Of a stretch of 14,207 nucleotides of DNA, positions 5,509-12,793 are shown one piece after another. Numbering within the stretch: position 1 is the stretch's first letter; every line of letters begins with the position of its first letter. The notes beneath the pieces were generated by a model. That model searched no databases and had not been told where the DNA came from. It was given only the letters and a program-made list of their open reading frames with translations. The stretch lies in NCBI GenBank assembly GCA_030598625.1, contig JAUVPO010000019.1, positions 1 through 14,207 on the forward strand. Direction: 5' to 3'. The position numbers and the translations under genes were made by a program. Origin of the DNA: Deferribacteres bacterium (GTDB lineage Bacteria > Nitrospirota > Thermodesulfovibrionia > UBA6902).

Positions 5509-7095
5509 ATGCTCCCTTCCGTAAAAACCGTGGATTTTCTTGTAATTGGAGGCGGTGTCGCAGGATTAAGGGCCGCTATAGAGCTTGCCTCCAAAGGCAG
5601 TGTGATTGTAATTACCAAAGACAGGCCCACCGAAAGCACGACCGGTTATGCCCAGGGGGGGATTGCCGTTGCCTTAAGCGATGAAGATGAAGTATGTATC
5701 CATTACGAAGATACCATAAAGGCCGGTGATGGTCTTTGCAACGAAAATGCTGCGAAGGTCATGGTTGAAGAAGGTCCCGGTTATCTGCTTGAGCTTATGT
5801 CGTGGGGGGCGGATTTTGATAAAGAAGGAAGCAAGCTTTCGTTTACAAGAGAAGCCGCGCATACAAGAAGGAGAATACTTCATTCCCACGGAGACTCAAC
5901 CGGTAAGGAAATCGAGCGTGTGCTCATTAACAAGGCGCGCTCGTTTCCTTCTATCTTAAGATATGATTTTGCGTTTACCCTTGATTTAATTGTTGAAAAC
6001 AACAGATGTATCGGAGCTTCCGTGCTCAAAGGCGATAAAATAATTCACATTATTGCAAAGGCCGTAATCCTTGCGACCGGCGGGGCGGGAGAGCTTTTCT
6101 CAAGGTCTACAAACCCGATGATTTCAACAGGAGACGGTATAGCCATTGCTTACAGGGCCGGGGCATTAATAGTGGACATGGAATTCGTGCAGTTCCACCC
6201 CACAACGCTTTATTCCCCGGGCGCCCCCCAGTTTCTGATGACTGAAGCAATGAGAGGTGAAGGCGCGGTGTTAAAGAACATAGTCGGCAAGCGCTTTATG
6301 CCTGAATATCATGAAATGTCGGAACTTGCCCCGAGGGATGCGGTAACAAGGGCAATCGTCTCTGAGATGGTCAAGACGGAATCAAGACATGTCTACCTGG
6401 ACCTCACTCACCTCGAGAGGGACTTTATAAAGAAACGCTTCCCTCTGATTTATACCACCTGTCTCCAATACAACATCGATATAACTGAAGACGTTATACC
6501 CGTGTGTCCGGCTGCCCACTATATTATGGGCGGGGTTCGGACTAATCTTGACGGGAAAACCAGTATCAAAGGCCTTTTTGCCGCTGGTGAGGTCGCATGC
6601 ACGGGTGTGCACGGGGCGAACCGTCTTGCTTCGAACAGCCTGCTTGAAGGATTTGTATACGGAGCCAGGGCAGGCAAGGGAGCGGTAAGGTATGCTGAAA
6701 AGATAAAAGAACGCGATATTGATAAGACCCCATATAACAAGCATGTCACAGCGGCGGAAGAACAATCCGTTACAGCGTTTGATGCTGATAAAACAAAAAG
6801 TTCCTTAAGGCAGTTGATGTGGAACAAGGTCGGAATTATAAGATGTGAAAAATCATTGCGTTCCGCAAAAAACCGGCTTAATAAAAAGGACTTCATATTA
6901 AAAGAAACCTTCAATAACAGAAAAGGGGCCGAGTTGAAAAATATGCTGACAGTGGCAGGTTTGATTACCGACGCAGCACTTTTTAGAAAAGGGAGCGTAG
7001 GGGCCCACTACCGCTCGGATTTTACGGAACGGGGCGAAAACTGGCGGAAACATACTGTTTGCGTGAAGGGGGAAAAAACAGGGTGGATTGATTAA
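5509..7095 (+). CDS. nadB: L-aspartate oxidase
   Basis: FAD enzyme that oxidises L-aspartate to iminoaspartate, which NadA condenses with dihydroxyacetone phosphate to quinolinate for NAD synthesis. It can use oxygen or fumarate as acceptor. The 528 residues (E. coli, 540) carry the N-terminal FAD motif GGGVAGL (14-20), TGYAQGGIA (45-53) and LATGGAGEL (188-196). The active-site residues His230, Arg276, His337 and Arg372 are each 14 positions before E. coli His244, Arg290, His351 and Arg386. HGANRLASNSLLE (368-380) is the conserved C-terminal FAD loop. Confusion with succinate dehydrogenase or fumarate reductase flavoproteins is unlikely given length, context and the TREAAHTRRRILH segment (113-125). 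No ribosome site precedes the ATG; see the promoter entry. nadA and nadC are not in the window. pyk follows after 27 bases. Confidence 0.95.
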   Translation: MLPSVKTVDFLVIGGGVAGLRAAIELASKGSVIVITKDRPTESTTGYAQGGIAVALSDEDEVCIHYEDTIKAGDGLCNENAAKVMVEEGPGYLLELMSWGADFDKEGSKLSFTREAAHTRRRILHSHGDSTGKEIERVLINKARSFPSILRYDFAFTLDLIVENNRCIGASVLKGDKIIHIIAKAVILATGGAGELFSRSTNPMISTGDGIAIAYRAGALIVDMEFVQFHPTTLYSPGAPQFLMTEAMRGEGAVLKNIVGKRFMPEYHEMSELAPRDAVTRAIVSEMVKTESRHVYLDLTHLERDFIKKRFPLIYTTCLQYNIDITEDVIPVCPAAHYIMGGVRTNLDGKTSIKGLFAAGEVACTGVHGANRLASNSLLEGFVYGARAGKGAVRYAEKIKERDIDKTPYNKHVTAAEEQSVTAFDADKTKSSLRQLMWNKVGIIRCEKSLRSAKNRLNKKDFILKETFNNRKGAELKNMLTVAGLITDAALFRKGSVGAHYRSDFTERGENWRKHTVCVKGEKTGWID

Positions 7096-7122
7096 TGTCC
7101 GTTAATTATATGGAGCAATATT

Positions 7123-8529
7123 ATGCGTAAGGCGAAGATAGTGTGTACGATAGGGCCTGCAAGCAATTCAAAAAAGATCATTTATCGGCTGATAAAAAAC
7201 GGGATGAATATCGCGAGGCTCAATTTTTCCTACGGGACTTACGAAGAGCACAAAAGAGCCGTCAATATCATAAGATCAGGCGCTCGCAAATATGATGCTC
7301 CCGTGGCAATTCTTCAGGACCTAAAAGGACTGAAAATAAGAATAGGACTTATAAAAAATGGGGCCGTCAAGGTCAAAGAGGGCTCCACACTGGCCCTCAC
7401 CGCCAAAAAAATTACAGGTGATGGCAAGCAAATTCAGATCGCATATCCCCGTCTTGTCAGGGAACTGAAAACAGGAGACATTGTCCTGATAGATGATGGT
7501 CTGATACAGCTGACGGTTATACGAAAAGAAAAAAATATCTTAATCGCCAAAGTCATGGAAGGCGGCCTGTTAAAGGAGAAAAAGGGGGTCAATTTCCCGG
7601 GCGTCAGGATTTCAGGCCCGACTTTTACAAAAAAGGACATTGATGACCTTTCCCTGGGGATAAAATTAGGCGTTGACTATGTAGCCCTTTCATTTGTGCG
7701 TTCAAGGGCTGATATCCTCAGGGTTAAAAGGTGGCTGAAAAAAAATAATGAGGATGTGCCGGTAATCGCGAAAATAGAAAACAGACAGGCCATTGAAAAT
7801 ATCGAGGAGATTATCGATGCTTCGGATGGCCTGATGATAGCGAGAGGAGACCTCGGGGTCGAGGTTGCGCCCGAAGAAGTCCCCCTGATACAGAAGAGCC
7901 TGATAAACCGGTGTAATTCGGCCTTGAAACCCGTAATTACGGCCACCCAGATGCTGGAATCCATGACCGAACACACGCGTCCAACGAGGGCGGAGGCAGC
8001 GGATATCGCCAACGCAGTGCTTGACGGCACAGACGCATTAATGCTTTCCGCTGAGACATCTGTGGGCAAATATCCTGTTAAAGCCATTAGAATGATGGAC
8101 ACGATTATTAAATACACTGAAACACATAAAATCGGGGATTCCTACTCTGACATTATTGCAAAAAGCTTTGCTCAGGCTGTTGCCGGCGCCGCGTGCTCAT
8201 CGGCAATGGCCATAAAGGCAAAGACAATTGTTACATTCAGCCAGAGCGGTTTTACCGCGCTTCTGGCGTCAAAATTCAGGCCGGTTGTCCCTGTAACGGC
8301 CTTTACAGTCAGCAATGAAATTCGCAGAAGGATGAATCTTTACTGGGGAATCGCGCCGCATGTAATGAAATTTCCCGGTAATACCGATGAGATGATCTCT
8401 GAATCAGAGAAAGCGCTTCTTCTAAAAGGAATCGTCAAAAAGGGAGACCCGATAGTAATTATCGCCGCCTCACCGTTTGCATTGGGAGGGAAGACTAATA
8501 TAATGAAGCTTCACAAAGTAGGCGCTTAA
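7123..8529 (+). CDS. pyk: Pyruvate kinase, K+-independent type predicted
   Basis: Transfers phosphate from phosphoenolpyruvate to ADP in the last step of glycolysis (cytoplasm). The 468-residue protein has the A/B/A/C domain order. Substrate and metal residues are kept: Arg32, Asn34 and Ser36 (RLNFS), Asp66, Arg73, the catalytic Lys217 and Glu219 in AKIEN, Asp243 in ARGDLG, and TATQML (273-278). Three signature positions differ from most enzymes: NFSHG is NFSYG (Tyr37), DTKGPEIR or DLKGPKIR is DLKGLKIR (Leu70), and NLPG is NFPG. Lys71 (muscle-enzyme position 117) with Leu67 and Ile74 is the combination reported for K+-independent pyruvate kinases. GGAG seven bases before the ATG is a good ribosome site. 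It is probably co-transcribed with nadB, and its stop overlaps the end of the facing gene by 4 bases. Confidence 0.95.
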   Translation: MRKAKIVCTIGPASNSKKIIYRLIKNGMNIARLNFSYGTYEEHKRAVNIIRSGARKYDAPVAILQDLKGLKIRIGLIKNGAVKVKEGSTLALTAKKITGDGKQIQIAYPRLVRELKTGDIVLIDDGLIQLTVIRKEKNILIAKVMEGGLLKEKKGVNFPGVRISGPTFTKKDIDDLSLGIKLGVDYVALSFVRSRADILRVKRWLKKNNEDVPVIAKIENRQAIENIEEIIDASDGLMIARGDLGVEVAPEEVPLIQKSLINRCNSALKPVITATQMLESMTEHTRPTRAEAADIANAVLDGTDALMLSAETSVGKYPVKAIRMMDTIIKYTETHKIGDSYSDIIAKSFAQAVAGAACSSAMAIKAKTIVTFSQSGFTALLASKFRPVVPVTAFTVSNEIRRRMNLYWGIAPHVMKFPGNTDEMISESEKALLLKGIVKKGDPIVIIAASPFALGGKTNIMKLHKVGA

Positions 8530-8855
8530 TCCTTTTCCACTTCCTTTTTATTGCCATTGTCTTTTTTTTCTTCTTCCTCTGACATAGGGCTGTAAAACGG
8601 GCTTCTTACAAAAGCCCTGTTAAAATATTGTGAGGCCTTATCCATTTGCTCCATCTCGTAATAAGCGTACCCGAGGAAATAAAATACAGCCGGGTCAGGA
8701 TTATCAGCAACATATTCTTCCATCATTGTTATTGCCGTCTCTTTCTGCCCTTTATAATAAAGAGAATAAGCTTCTTTCAGGGCGTCTTCCTGCGCAAGGC
8801 TTAAGGAAAAAGACATCATTACCAATATTGCTGTTATCGCCGCAATAATTTTCAT
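8526..8855 (-). CDS. Exported TPR-repeat protein, function unknown
   Basis: A 109-residue protein with a clear Sec signal peptide: Lys2, a hydrophobic core (about 3-16) and a likely cut after SLSLA (about 17-21), with no lipobox Cys. The mature part is two helix-turn-helix units of tetratricopeptide type (about 24-87); the second has the typical spacing PAVFYFLGYAYYEMEQMDKASQYF broken at 20 residues here: the run starts at about residue 55. It ends in an acidic/basic tail (about 90-109). I chose the ATG at 8855-8853 over one 12 bases upstream because GGAGG lies five bases before it. It is the last gene of the minus-strand run, 84 bases after the PBP1A stop, and runs tail to tail into pyk with a 4-base overlap. 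A scaffolding role in the periplasm, perhaps with cell-wall synthesis, is only suggested by position. Confidence 0.87.
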   Translation of the reverse strand: MKIIAAITAILVMMSFSLSLAQEDALKEAYSLYYKGQKETAITMMEEYVADNPDPAVFYFLGYAYYEMEQMDKASQYFNRAFVRSPFYSPMSEEEEKKDNGNKKEVEKD

Positions 8856-8939
8856 TACACCCTCCATCCAACTTATTCATTCAGAGACGTAATAAATAAG
8901 TCCTTAAGATTAACATCAATCGGTCAATAACTCAATGAC

Positions 8940-11381
8940 TTAATCGTTTAATTGTTCTCCCTCATCTTCATCGTCTGCACCATCTGTAACATCTGCATCG
9001 TCTCCCACATCTTCCAGCTCTGCACCATCTTCACCGTCTTCCTCATCTTCTGGTTTCTTGTAGTTTTTAAGTTCTTCCTTCTGTCTTATTACAAGGTCCC
9101 TGTAAAATTGAGTTGAGTATACTGTCGGAACAGTTCCTTCTTTAAAGAATTCCACCATCTTCTCCGTCTCATCCGTGGCGAGAAGCCCGGTCAAGGGATC
9201 AATCATTGCAGTTACAATACCGTCGGGTATCTGAAAAGGTCTCTTCTGCCCGCTTCCGGAATTCCTGGAAAGGGCCTTCTTCATAAAAGAGACCCATATA
9301 GGCGCCGCCGCTCTTGAACCTGTCTCTTCTTCGCCTAATGTCCGGGCATTATCAAAACCTACCCACACGCCTGCTGTTAATTCATGGGTGTAGCCCATAA
9401 ACCATGCGTCTTTATATTCATTGGTAGTCCCTGTTTTTCCGGCAACCGATCTTCTAAGGGCCCTTGCACGCCAGCCGGTGCCTCGTTTAACTACGTCATC
9501 GAGCATGGATGTAGTAAGATATGATGTTTCCGGGCTTATAACTCTATCACCCTCCGGCCGGTTATTCTCAATTACATTTCCAGCCGAATCCATAATATAT
9601 TTAATTGCGATCGGTTCGGCTCTGATGCCCCCGTTGGCAAACACGTTATAAGCGGTTGTCATATCAAGCGGGCTTATGCTCAAACTGCCCAGCGCGAGTG
9701 TCAGGTTATGCGGGAAAGCCCCTTTGATACCTATTGCGCGGGCAAAACTGATGACTTTTTCTACGCCGACCTCTTCAAGCAGTTTTACTGTGGCTATGTT
9801 CTTTGAATATATAAGCGCCTCCCTCAGTCTTGTTGCCCCATGATATTTTTCATCATAATTTTCCGGTTCCCAGTCGCCGAATTCCTCGCTTTCGTAAATC
9901 AGGGGCTCATCTATTATTATATTTGCCGGAGTAAAGCCGGAATCCATCGCCGCCGCGAATATTATGGGTTTAAACGCCGAACCAGCCTGCCTGTTTGCAA
10001 GGACAGCCCTGTTAAACTCACTCTTCCTGAAATCATAACCTCCCACCAGCGCCCTTATATATCCTGTAGAAGGCTCTATGGCAACAACCGCTCCCTGTAC
10101 TAAGGGCTGCTGTTCGAGCTTGAAAACAGGTTGTTTGCCGCTTATATCTTTTACTCGCACATTGATAATATCCCCCGGCTTTAATATATTTATAAGCCTG
10201 GTCTCTCTAAATTCTTTAACAAGATTCCCGCTGGAATCTATGACCCTGTTGCCCCACTTAGTGTCCCTGGAAAAGATTTTCCCGATAATGTCTTTTGTTT
10301 TGACCGTTGCCTGCGATGGAGATACCGTAAGCACTGTCGCCGTTAAGAGGTCTCCCGGCTTCATGACCGTCCTTTTGAACGGCGCTTTCCCCTCCATCTC
10401 CTCCTCCAGGTCGATGTCCTTGTGGCCTAAGGGACCTCTGAAGCCCTGTCTTTTATCAAGGTTCCTTAATCCCCTCTGAAGCGCGTCAACAGCGGCAATC
10501 TGCATGTCTTTATCCAATGTCGTATATACCTTCAGGCTTCCCTTATAAATCATTTCAACGCCGTATTCATCTTCAAGATATTTCCTCACATATTCAAGGA
10601 AATAACTCGGAGTATTCTTTTCATATTTTACGCTTGAGAGATACAGGGGCTGCTTGTACGCCTCTTCCACCTGCTTTCCGGTAATATATCCTTTGTCCTG
10701 CATCCTCTTGAGGGCAATATATTGCCTTGACTTGGCCTTGTCAAGATTACTGTAGGGAGAATACCTGCTCGGGGCCTTGATAAGACCGGCCAGGAGAGCG
10801 GCTTCGGCAAGGGTCGCATCTGAAACAGACTTGCCGAAATATGCCTTTGCCGCCATTTCAGCGCCATAGGCGCCGTGACCGAAATATATCTTATTAAAAT
10901 AGAGTTCAAGGATTTTTTCTTTTGTAAGATTTTTTTCAAGCTTGAACGCAAGCAGTATCTCTCTCAACTTTCTGACAACAGTCTTCTCGGGAGAAAGAAA
11001 AACCACTTTCGCGAGCTGCTGTGTGATAGTGCTTGCTCCTTCTTTTATCCGACCAGCCTGAATATCCCGTGTTATGGCCCTTAAAATGGCTATAAAATCT
11101 ATCCCTTTGTGAAGCCAGAACCTTGAGTCTTCAACGGCAACAACGGCTTTTATGAGATACTCCGGGATCTTTGAAATAGGGACATATTCACCCTTTTCAA
11201 TCTTGAATTCACCGATCAGGCTTTCATCATCCGCGTAAATTTTTGTCCCTTGGACAGGCGCGTAGCCTTTGATCTCTTCTATTTTGGGGACTCCTTTGAT
11301 AAGCGCCCAGAATCCGCCTAAGGCAATGCCGAAGCCCGCGATAATTACAAGGACTAAAGATTTGATTATCAGACTTTTCAT
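8940..11381 (-). CDS. mrcA: Class A penicillin-binding protein 1A (glycosyltransferase/transpeptidase)
   Basis: Bifunctional inner-membrane enzyme that polymerises lipid II and cross-links the stem peptides. It has 813 residues with an N-terminal anchor (about 5-28). The GT51 domain (about 45-220) contains EDSRFWLHKG (84-93, catalytic Glu84), EGASTITQQLAK (114-125) and RKLREILLAFKLEK (137-150, second Glu141). An OB-like insert (about 338-425) follows. The transpeptidase domain (about 428-700) has Ser468 and Lys471 of SAFK, Ser526-Lys527-Asn528, and Lys649-Thr-Gly-Thr, so all catalytic motifs are intact. The last 36 residues (778-813) are a strongly acidic Asp/Glu tail. No good ribosome site precedes the ATG at 11381. 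The ferredoxin gene ends 47 bases upstream on the same strand, and the TPR gene follows 84 bases downstream. pbpC is excluded by the OB insert and length. Confidence 0.95.
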   Translation of the reverse strand: MKSLIIKSLVLVIIAGFGIALGGFWALIKGVPKIEEIKGYAPVQGTKIYADDESLIGEFKIEKGEYVPISKIPEYLIKAVVAVEDSRFWLHKGIDFIAILRAITRDIQAGRIKEGASTITQQLAKVVFLSPEKTVVRKLREILLAFKLEKNLTKEKILELYFNKIYFGHGAYGAEMAAKAYFGKSVSDATLAEAALLAGLIKAPSRYSPYSNLDKAKSRQYIALKRMQDKGYITGKQVEEAYKQPLYLSSVKYEKNTPSYFLEYVRKYLEDEYGVEMIYKGSLKVYTTLDKDMQIAAVDALQRGLRNLDKRQGFRGPLGHKDIDLEEEMEGKAPFKRTVMKPGDLLTATVLTVSPSQATVKTKDIIGKIFSRDTKWGNRVIDSSGNLVKEFRETRLINILKPGDIINVRVKDISGKQPVFKLEQQPLVQGAVVAIEPSTGYIRALVGGYDFRKSEFNRAVLANRQAGSAFKPIIFAAAMDSGFTPANIIIDEPLIYESEEFGDWEPENYDEKYHGATRLREALIYSKNIATVKLLEEVGVEKVISFARAIGIKGAFPHNLTLALGSLSISPLDMTTAYNVFANGGIRAEPIAIKYIMDSAGNVIENNRPEGDRVISPETSYLTTSMLDDVVKRGTGWRARALRRSVAGKTGTTNEYKDAWFMGYTHELTAGVWVGFDNARTLGEEETGSRAAAPIWVSFMKKALSRNSGSGQKRPFQIPDGIVTAMIDPLTGLLATDETEKMVEFFKEGTVPTVYSTQFYRDLVIRQKEELKNYKKPEDEEDGEDGAELEDVGDDADVTDGADDEDEGEQLND

Positions 11382-11428
11382 ATCATAAAATTTCTGCTGC
11401 GGTGTAGTTTATTCGGCGCTTGTTATAA

Positions 11429-11614
11429 CTAATCCTCTATTGATATTGCCTCCACCGGACAGTTTTCAGCGGCAGCTTCACAGCATTCTGCAAATTCGCA
11501 GGCCCCGGGATCAACAACCCTGGATTTTTCATCAATGAGCTCAAAGACGCTCGGGCAGATTTCCGCGCAGTTCCCGCAGCCGATACATATTTCTTCATCA
11601 ACTACAGGATTCAC
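11429..11614 (-). CDS. Low-molecular-weight ferredoxin, one [4Fe-4S] cluster plus probable disulfide
   Basis: A 61-residue electron carrier. Cys10, Cys13, Cys16 and Cys52-Pro53 supply one [4Fe-4S] cluster. Cys20 and Cys44 occupy the same relative places as the disulfide-forming Cys18 and Cys42 of Desulfovibrio gigas ferredoxin II, whose cluster cysteines are 8, 11, 14 and 50. All are shifted by two, so this is a reduced two-cluster fold that has kept one cluster. Cys39 and Cys45 are extra. The start is GTG (11614-11612), supported by GGAG about ten bases upstream inside the end of the preceding gene. The 17-base overlap with that gene implies coupled translation and a shared task, possibly electron supply to the DHS-like protein, though that is inference. 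Confidence 0.92.
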   Translation of the reverse strand: MNPVVDEEICIGCGNCAEICPSVFELIDEKSRVVDPGACEFAECCEAAAENCPVEAISIED

Positions 11615-12557
11615 TATTTATCTTCTCCATAACCGCGGCGGCCAAAAGCGGAAACATTATCTCGTGGTGGCCTGTCAGGGCGTACGAGCTGCCTCCTGAA
11701 ATGACCGGTCTTCTCAGGACATTTTCGCGGCACCTGTAATGCTGGATAAAGTCCATATTTACGGTTGTAAAATTCTTGACATCATATTTAAGATTCCTTG
11801 TGACGGCAATTGCCTTTAAAAACACCTCCGGAAGTATTACCGCTGAGCCGAGATTGATATAAACCCCTCCCTTAAGGGAGGATATGACGGACGCGAACAA
11901 CCTGAAATCCCTCATGCTTCCTTCACCGGTAGATTTGCCGTCTGCTTCAGGGTGCATGTGGATAATATCAGTGCCTATAGCAACATGTACCGTTGCCGGA
12001 ATGTCAAGCCTTGATGCAGCCGAAAGTATGCTTAAGTGTTTGTAGGGGGCTTTACGCTTCAACATATAATCGCCCACCGCTTTGCCAATTCCGAGTCCCT
12101 TTTTTACGCCGTTATTGATCGCCTTATTCAGTTCCCTGCCCGTTTCATCCGCCATGCCGAAGGTGCCTTTGCACAGCTCAACGTCCACATCCTCCGAGGT
12201 ATGACCCATCAGGCCGAGCTCAAAGTCGTGAATAACGCAGGCGCCGTTCATTGCAACGGCTGTAATAACATCCCTTTCCATCAGGTTGATAATGACCGGG
12301 GAAAGCCCCACCTTTATCGGATGGGCCCCCATGCCGAGGACCACAGGCCTGTCCTTCTTTCTCGCCTTGATTACAGCGCTGACAATTGCCTTGAAATCTC
12401 TGACGGCAAGTATCTCCGGAAGGCTGTCGAGGAACTCCCTGAATTCTCCCTTGTTAAAAGGCGTTCCGGCTTCATCAAGCCTGACTTTGCTTTTTCTCGA
12501 CTTTAACTTGCAGGTTTTTACGCCCTTTAATGATATCGGCTTATATTTCCCGGCCAC
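11598..12557 (-). CDS. Conserved deoxyhypusine-synthase-like protein, function unknown
   Basis: A 319-residue soluble protein that I recognise as a conserved but uncharacterised family reminiscent of deoxyhypusine synthase/Rossmann-type NAD enzymes. Conserved-looking blocks are VVLGMGAHPIKVGLSP (72-87), MNGACVIHDFE (103-113), GTFGMADETGREL (131-143), GTDIIHMHPEADGKSTGEGS (about 195-214), GGVYINLGSAVILPEVF (232-248) and SYALTGHHEIMFPLL (about 293-307). The several His residues in these blocks suggest a metal or catalytic site. A true deoxyhypusine synthase is unlikely, since bacteria lack eIF5A and the eukaryotic active-site Lys segment is not evident. The start is GTG (12557-12555) without a clear ribosome site; no better in-frame start lies upstream before a stop. 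The ferredoxin gene overlaps its 3' end by 17 bases. It opens the minus-strand run that continues to PBP1A. Confidence 0.85.
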   Translation of the reverse strand: MAGKYKPISLKGVKTCKLKSRKSKVRLDEAGTPFNKGEFREFLDSLPEILAVRDFKAIVSAVIKARKKDRPVVLGMGAHPIKVGLSPVIINLMERDVITAVAMNGACVIHDFELGLMGHTSEDVDVELCKGTFGMADETGRELNKAINNGVKKGLGIGKAVGDYMLKRKAPYKHLSILSAASRLDIPATVHVAIGTDIIHMHPEADGKSTGEGSMRDFRLFASVISSLKGGVYINLGSAVILPEVFLKAIAVTRNLKYDVKNFTTVNMDFIQHYRCRENVLRRPVISGGSSYALTGHHEIMFPLLAAAVMEKINSESCS

Positions 12558-12621
12558 ACAAAAATATAACTTGCATGGGATTAATAGTCAAGAGAATGAG
12601 GGAAATGTATTGTTTAATATA

Positions 12622-12647
12622 TTGCAGCATGAGTAATGGTGTATAAT
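12622..12647 (+). promoter_or_regulatory. Candidate promoter for the sensor kinase
   Basis: A perfect TATAAT (12642-12647) with TTGCAG 14 bases upstream (12622-12627). The spacing is shorter than the usual 17, so the -35 call is weak. Transcription from about 12654 would give a long leader of some 140 bases. Confidence 0.35.
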
Positions 12648-12732
12648 TAATTAACGAAAAAACAGTGAGGTTTAATAAATTGCCGTATTTGCCGATTCTA
12701 TGCTGTCTTACTGGACAATAGTATCAAGACTA

Positions 12733-12766
12733 TCCGGAATCGTGTTCATTTTAGCGGGAATCCGGA
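12733..12766 (+). repeat. Imperfect hairpin in the leader of the sensor kinase gene
   Basis: TCCGGAATC (12733-12741) and GAATCCGGA (12758-12766) pair at 8 of 9 positions around a 16-base loop and are followed by CTTTTCTG. It could be a leader regulatory fold or a decayed REP-like palindrome of the gcgGGAATCCGGA type. The T-run is too short for a convincing terminator. The rest of 12558-12793 shows nothing else I can support. Confidence 0.35.
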
Positions 12767-12793
12767 CTTTTCTGAGGGTTTGAATACATAACC

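Noticed and set aside
7677..8117. Minus-strand open frame of 146 codons opposite pyk
   Set aside because: It lies wholly within the conserved pyruvate kinase coding sequence and has no ribosome site or recognisable motif.
8521..8600. Rho-independent terminator between pyk and the TPR gene
   Set aside because: The genes overlap by 4 bases and no GC-rich stem with a T-run is present; the T-rich stretch encodes Lys/Glu codons of the TPR protein tail.
10078..10479. Plus-strand open frame of 133 codons inside the PBP1A gene
   Set aside because: It is a shadow of the OB-like insert of an otherwise complete PBP1A.
12036..12506. Plus-strand open frame of 156 codons opposite the DHS-like gene
   Set aside because: The minus-strand product has conserved-looking motif blocks and is coupled to the ferredoxin; the plus-strand product has no family features.
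12700..12783. Possible 27-codon micro-ORF (hydrophobic) just before the sensor kinase
   Set aside because: It lacks a ribosome site, its sequence coincides with the imperfect hairpin, and nothing supports translation.
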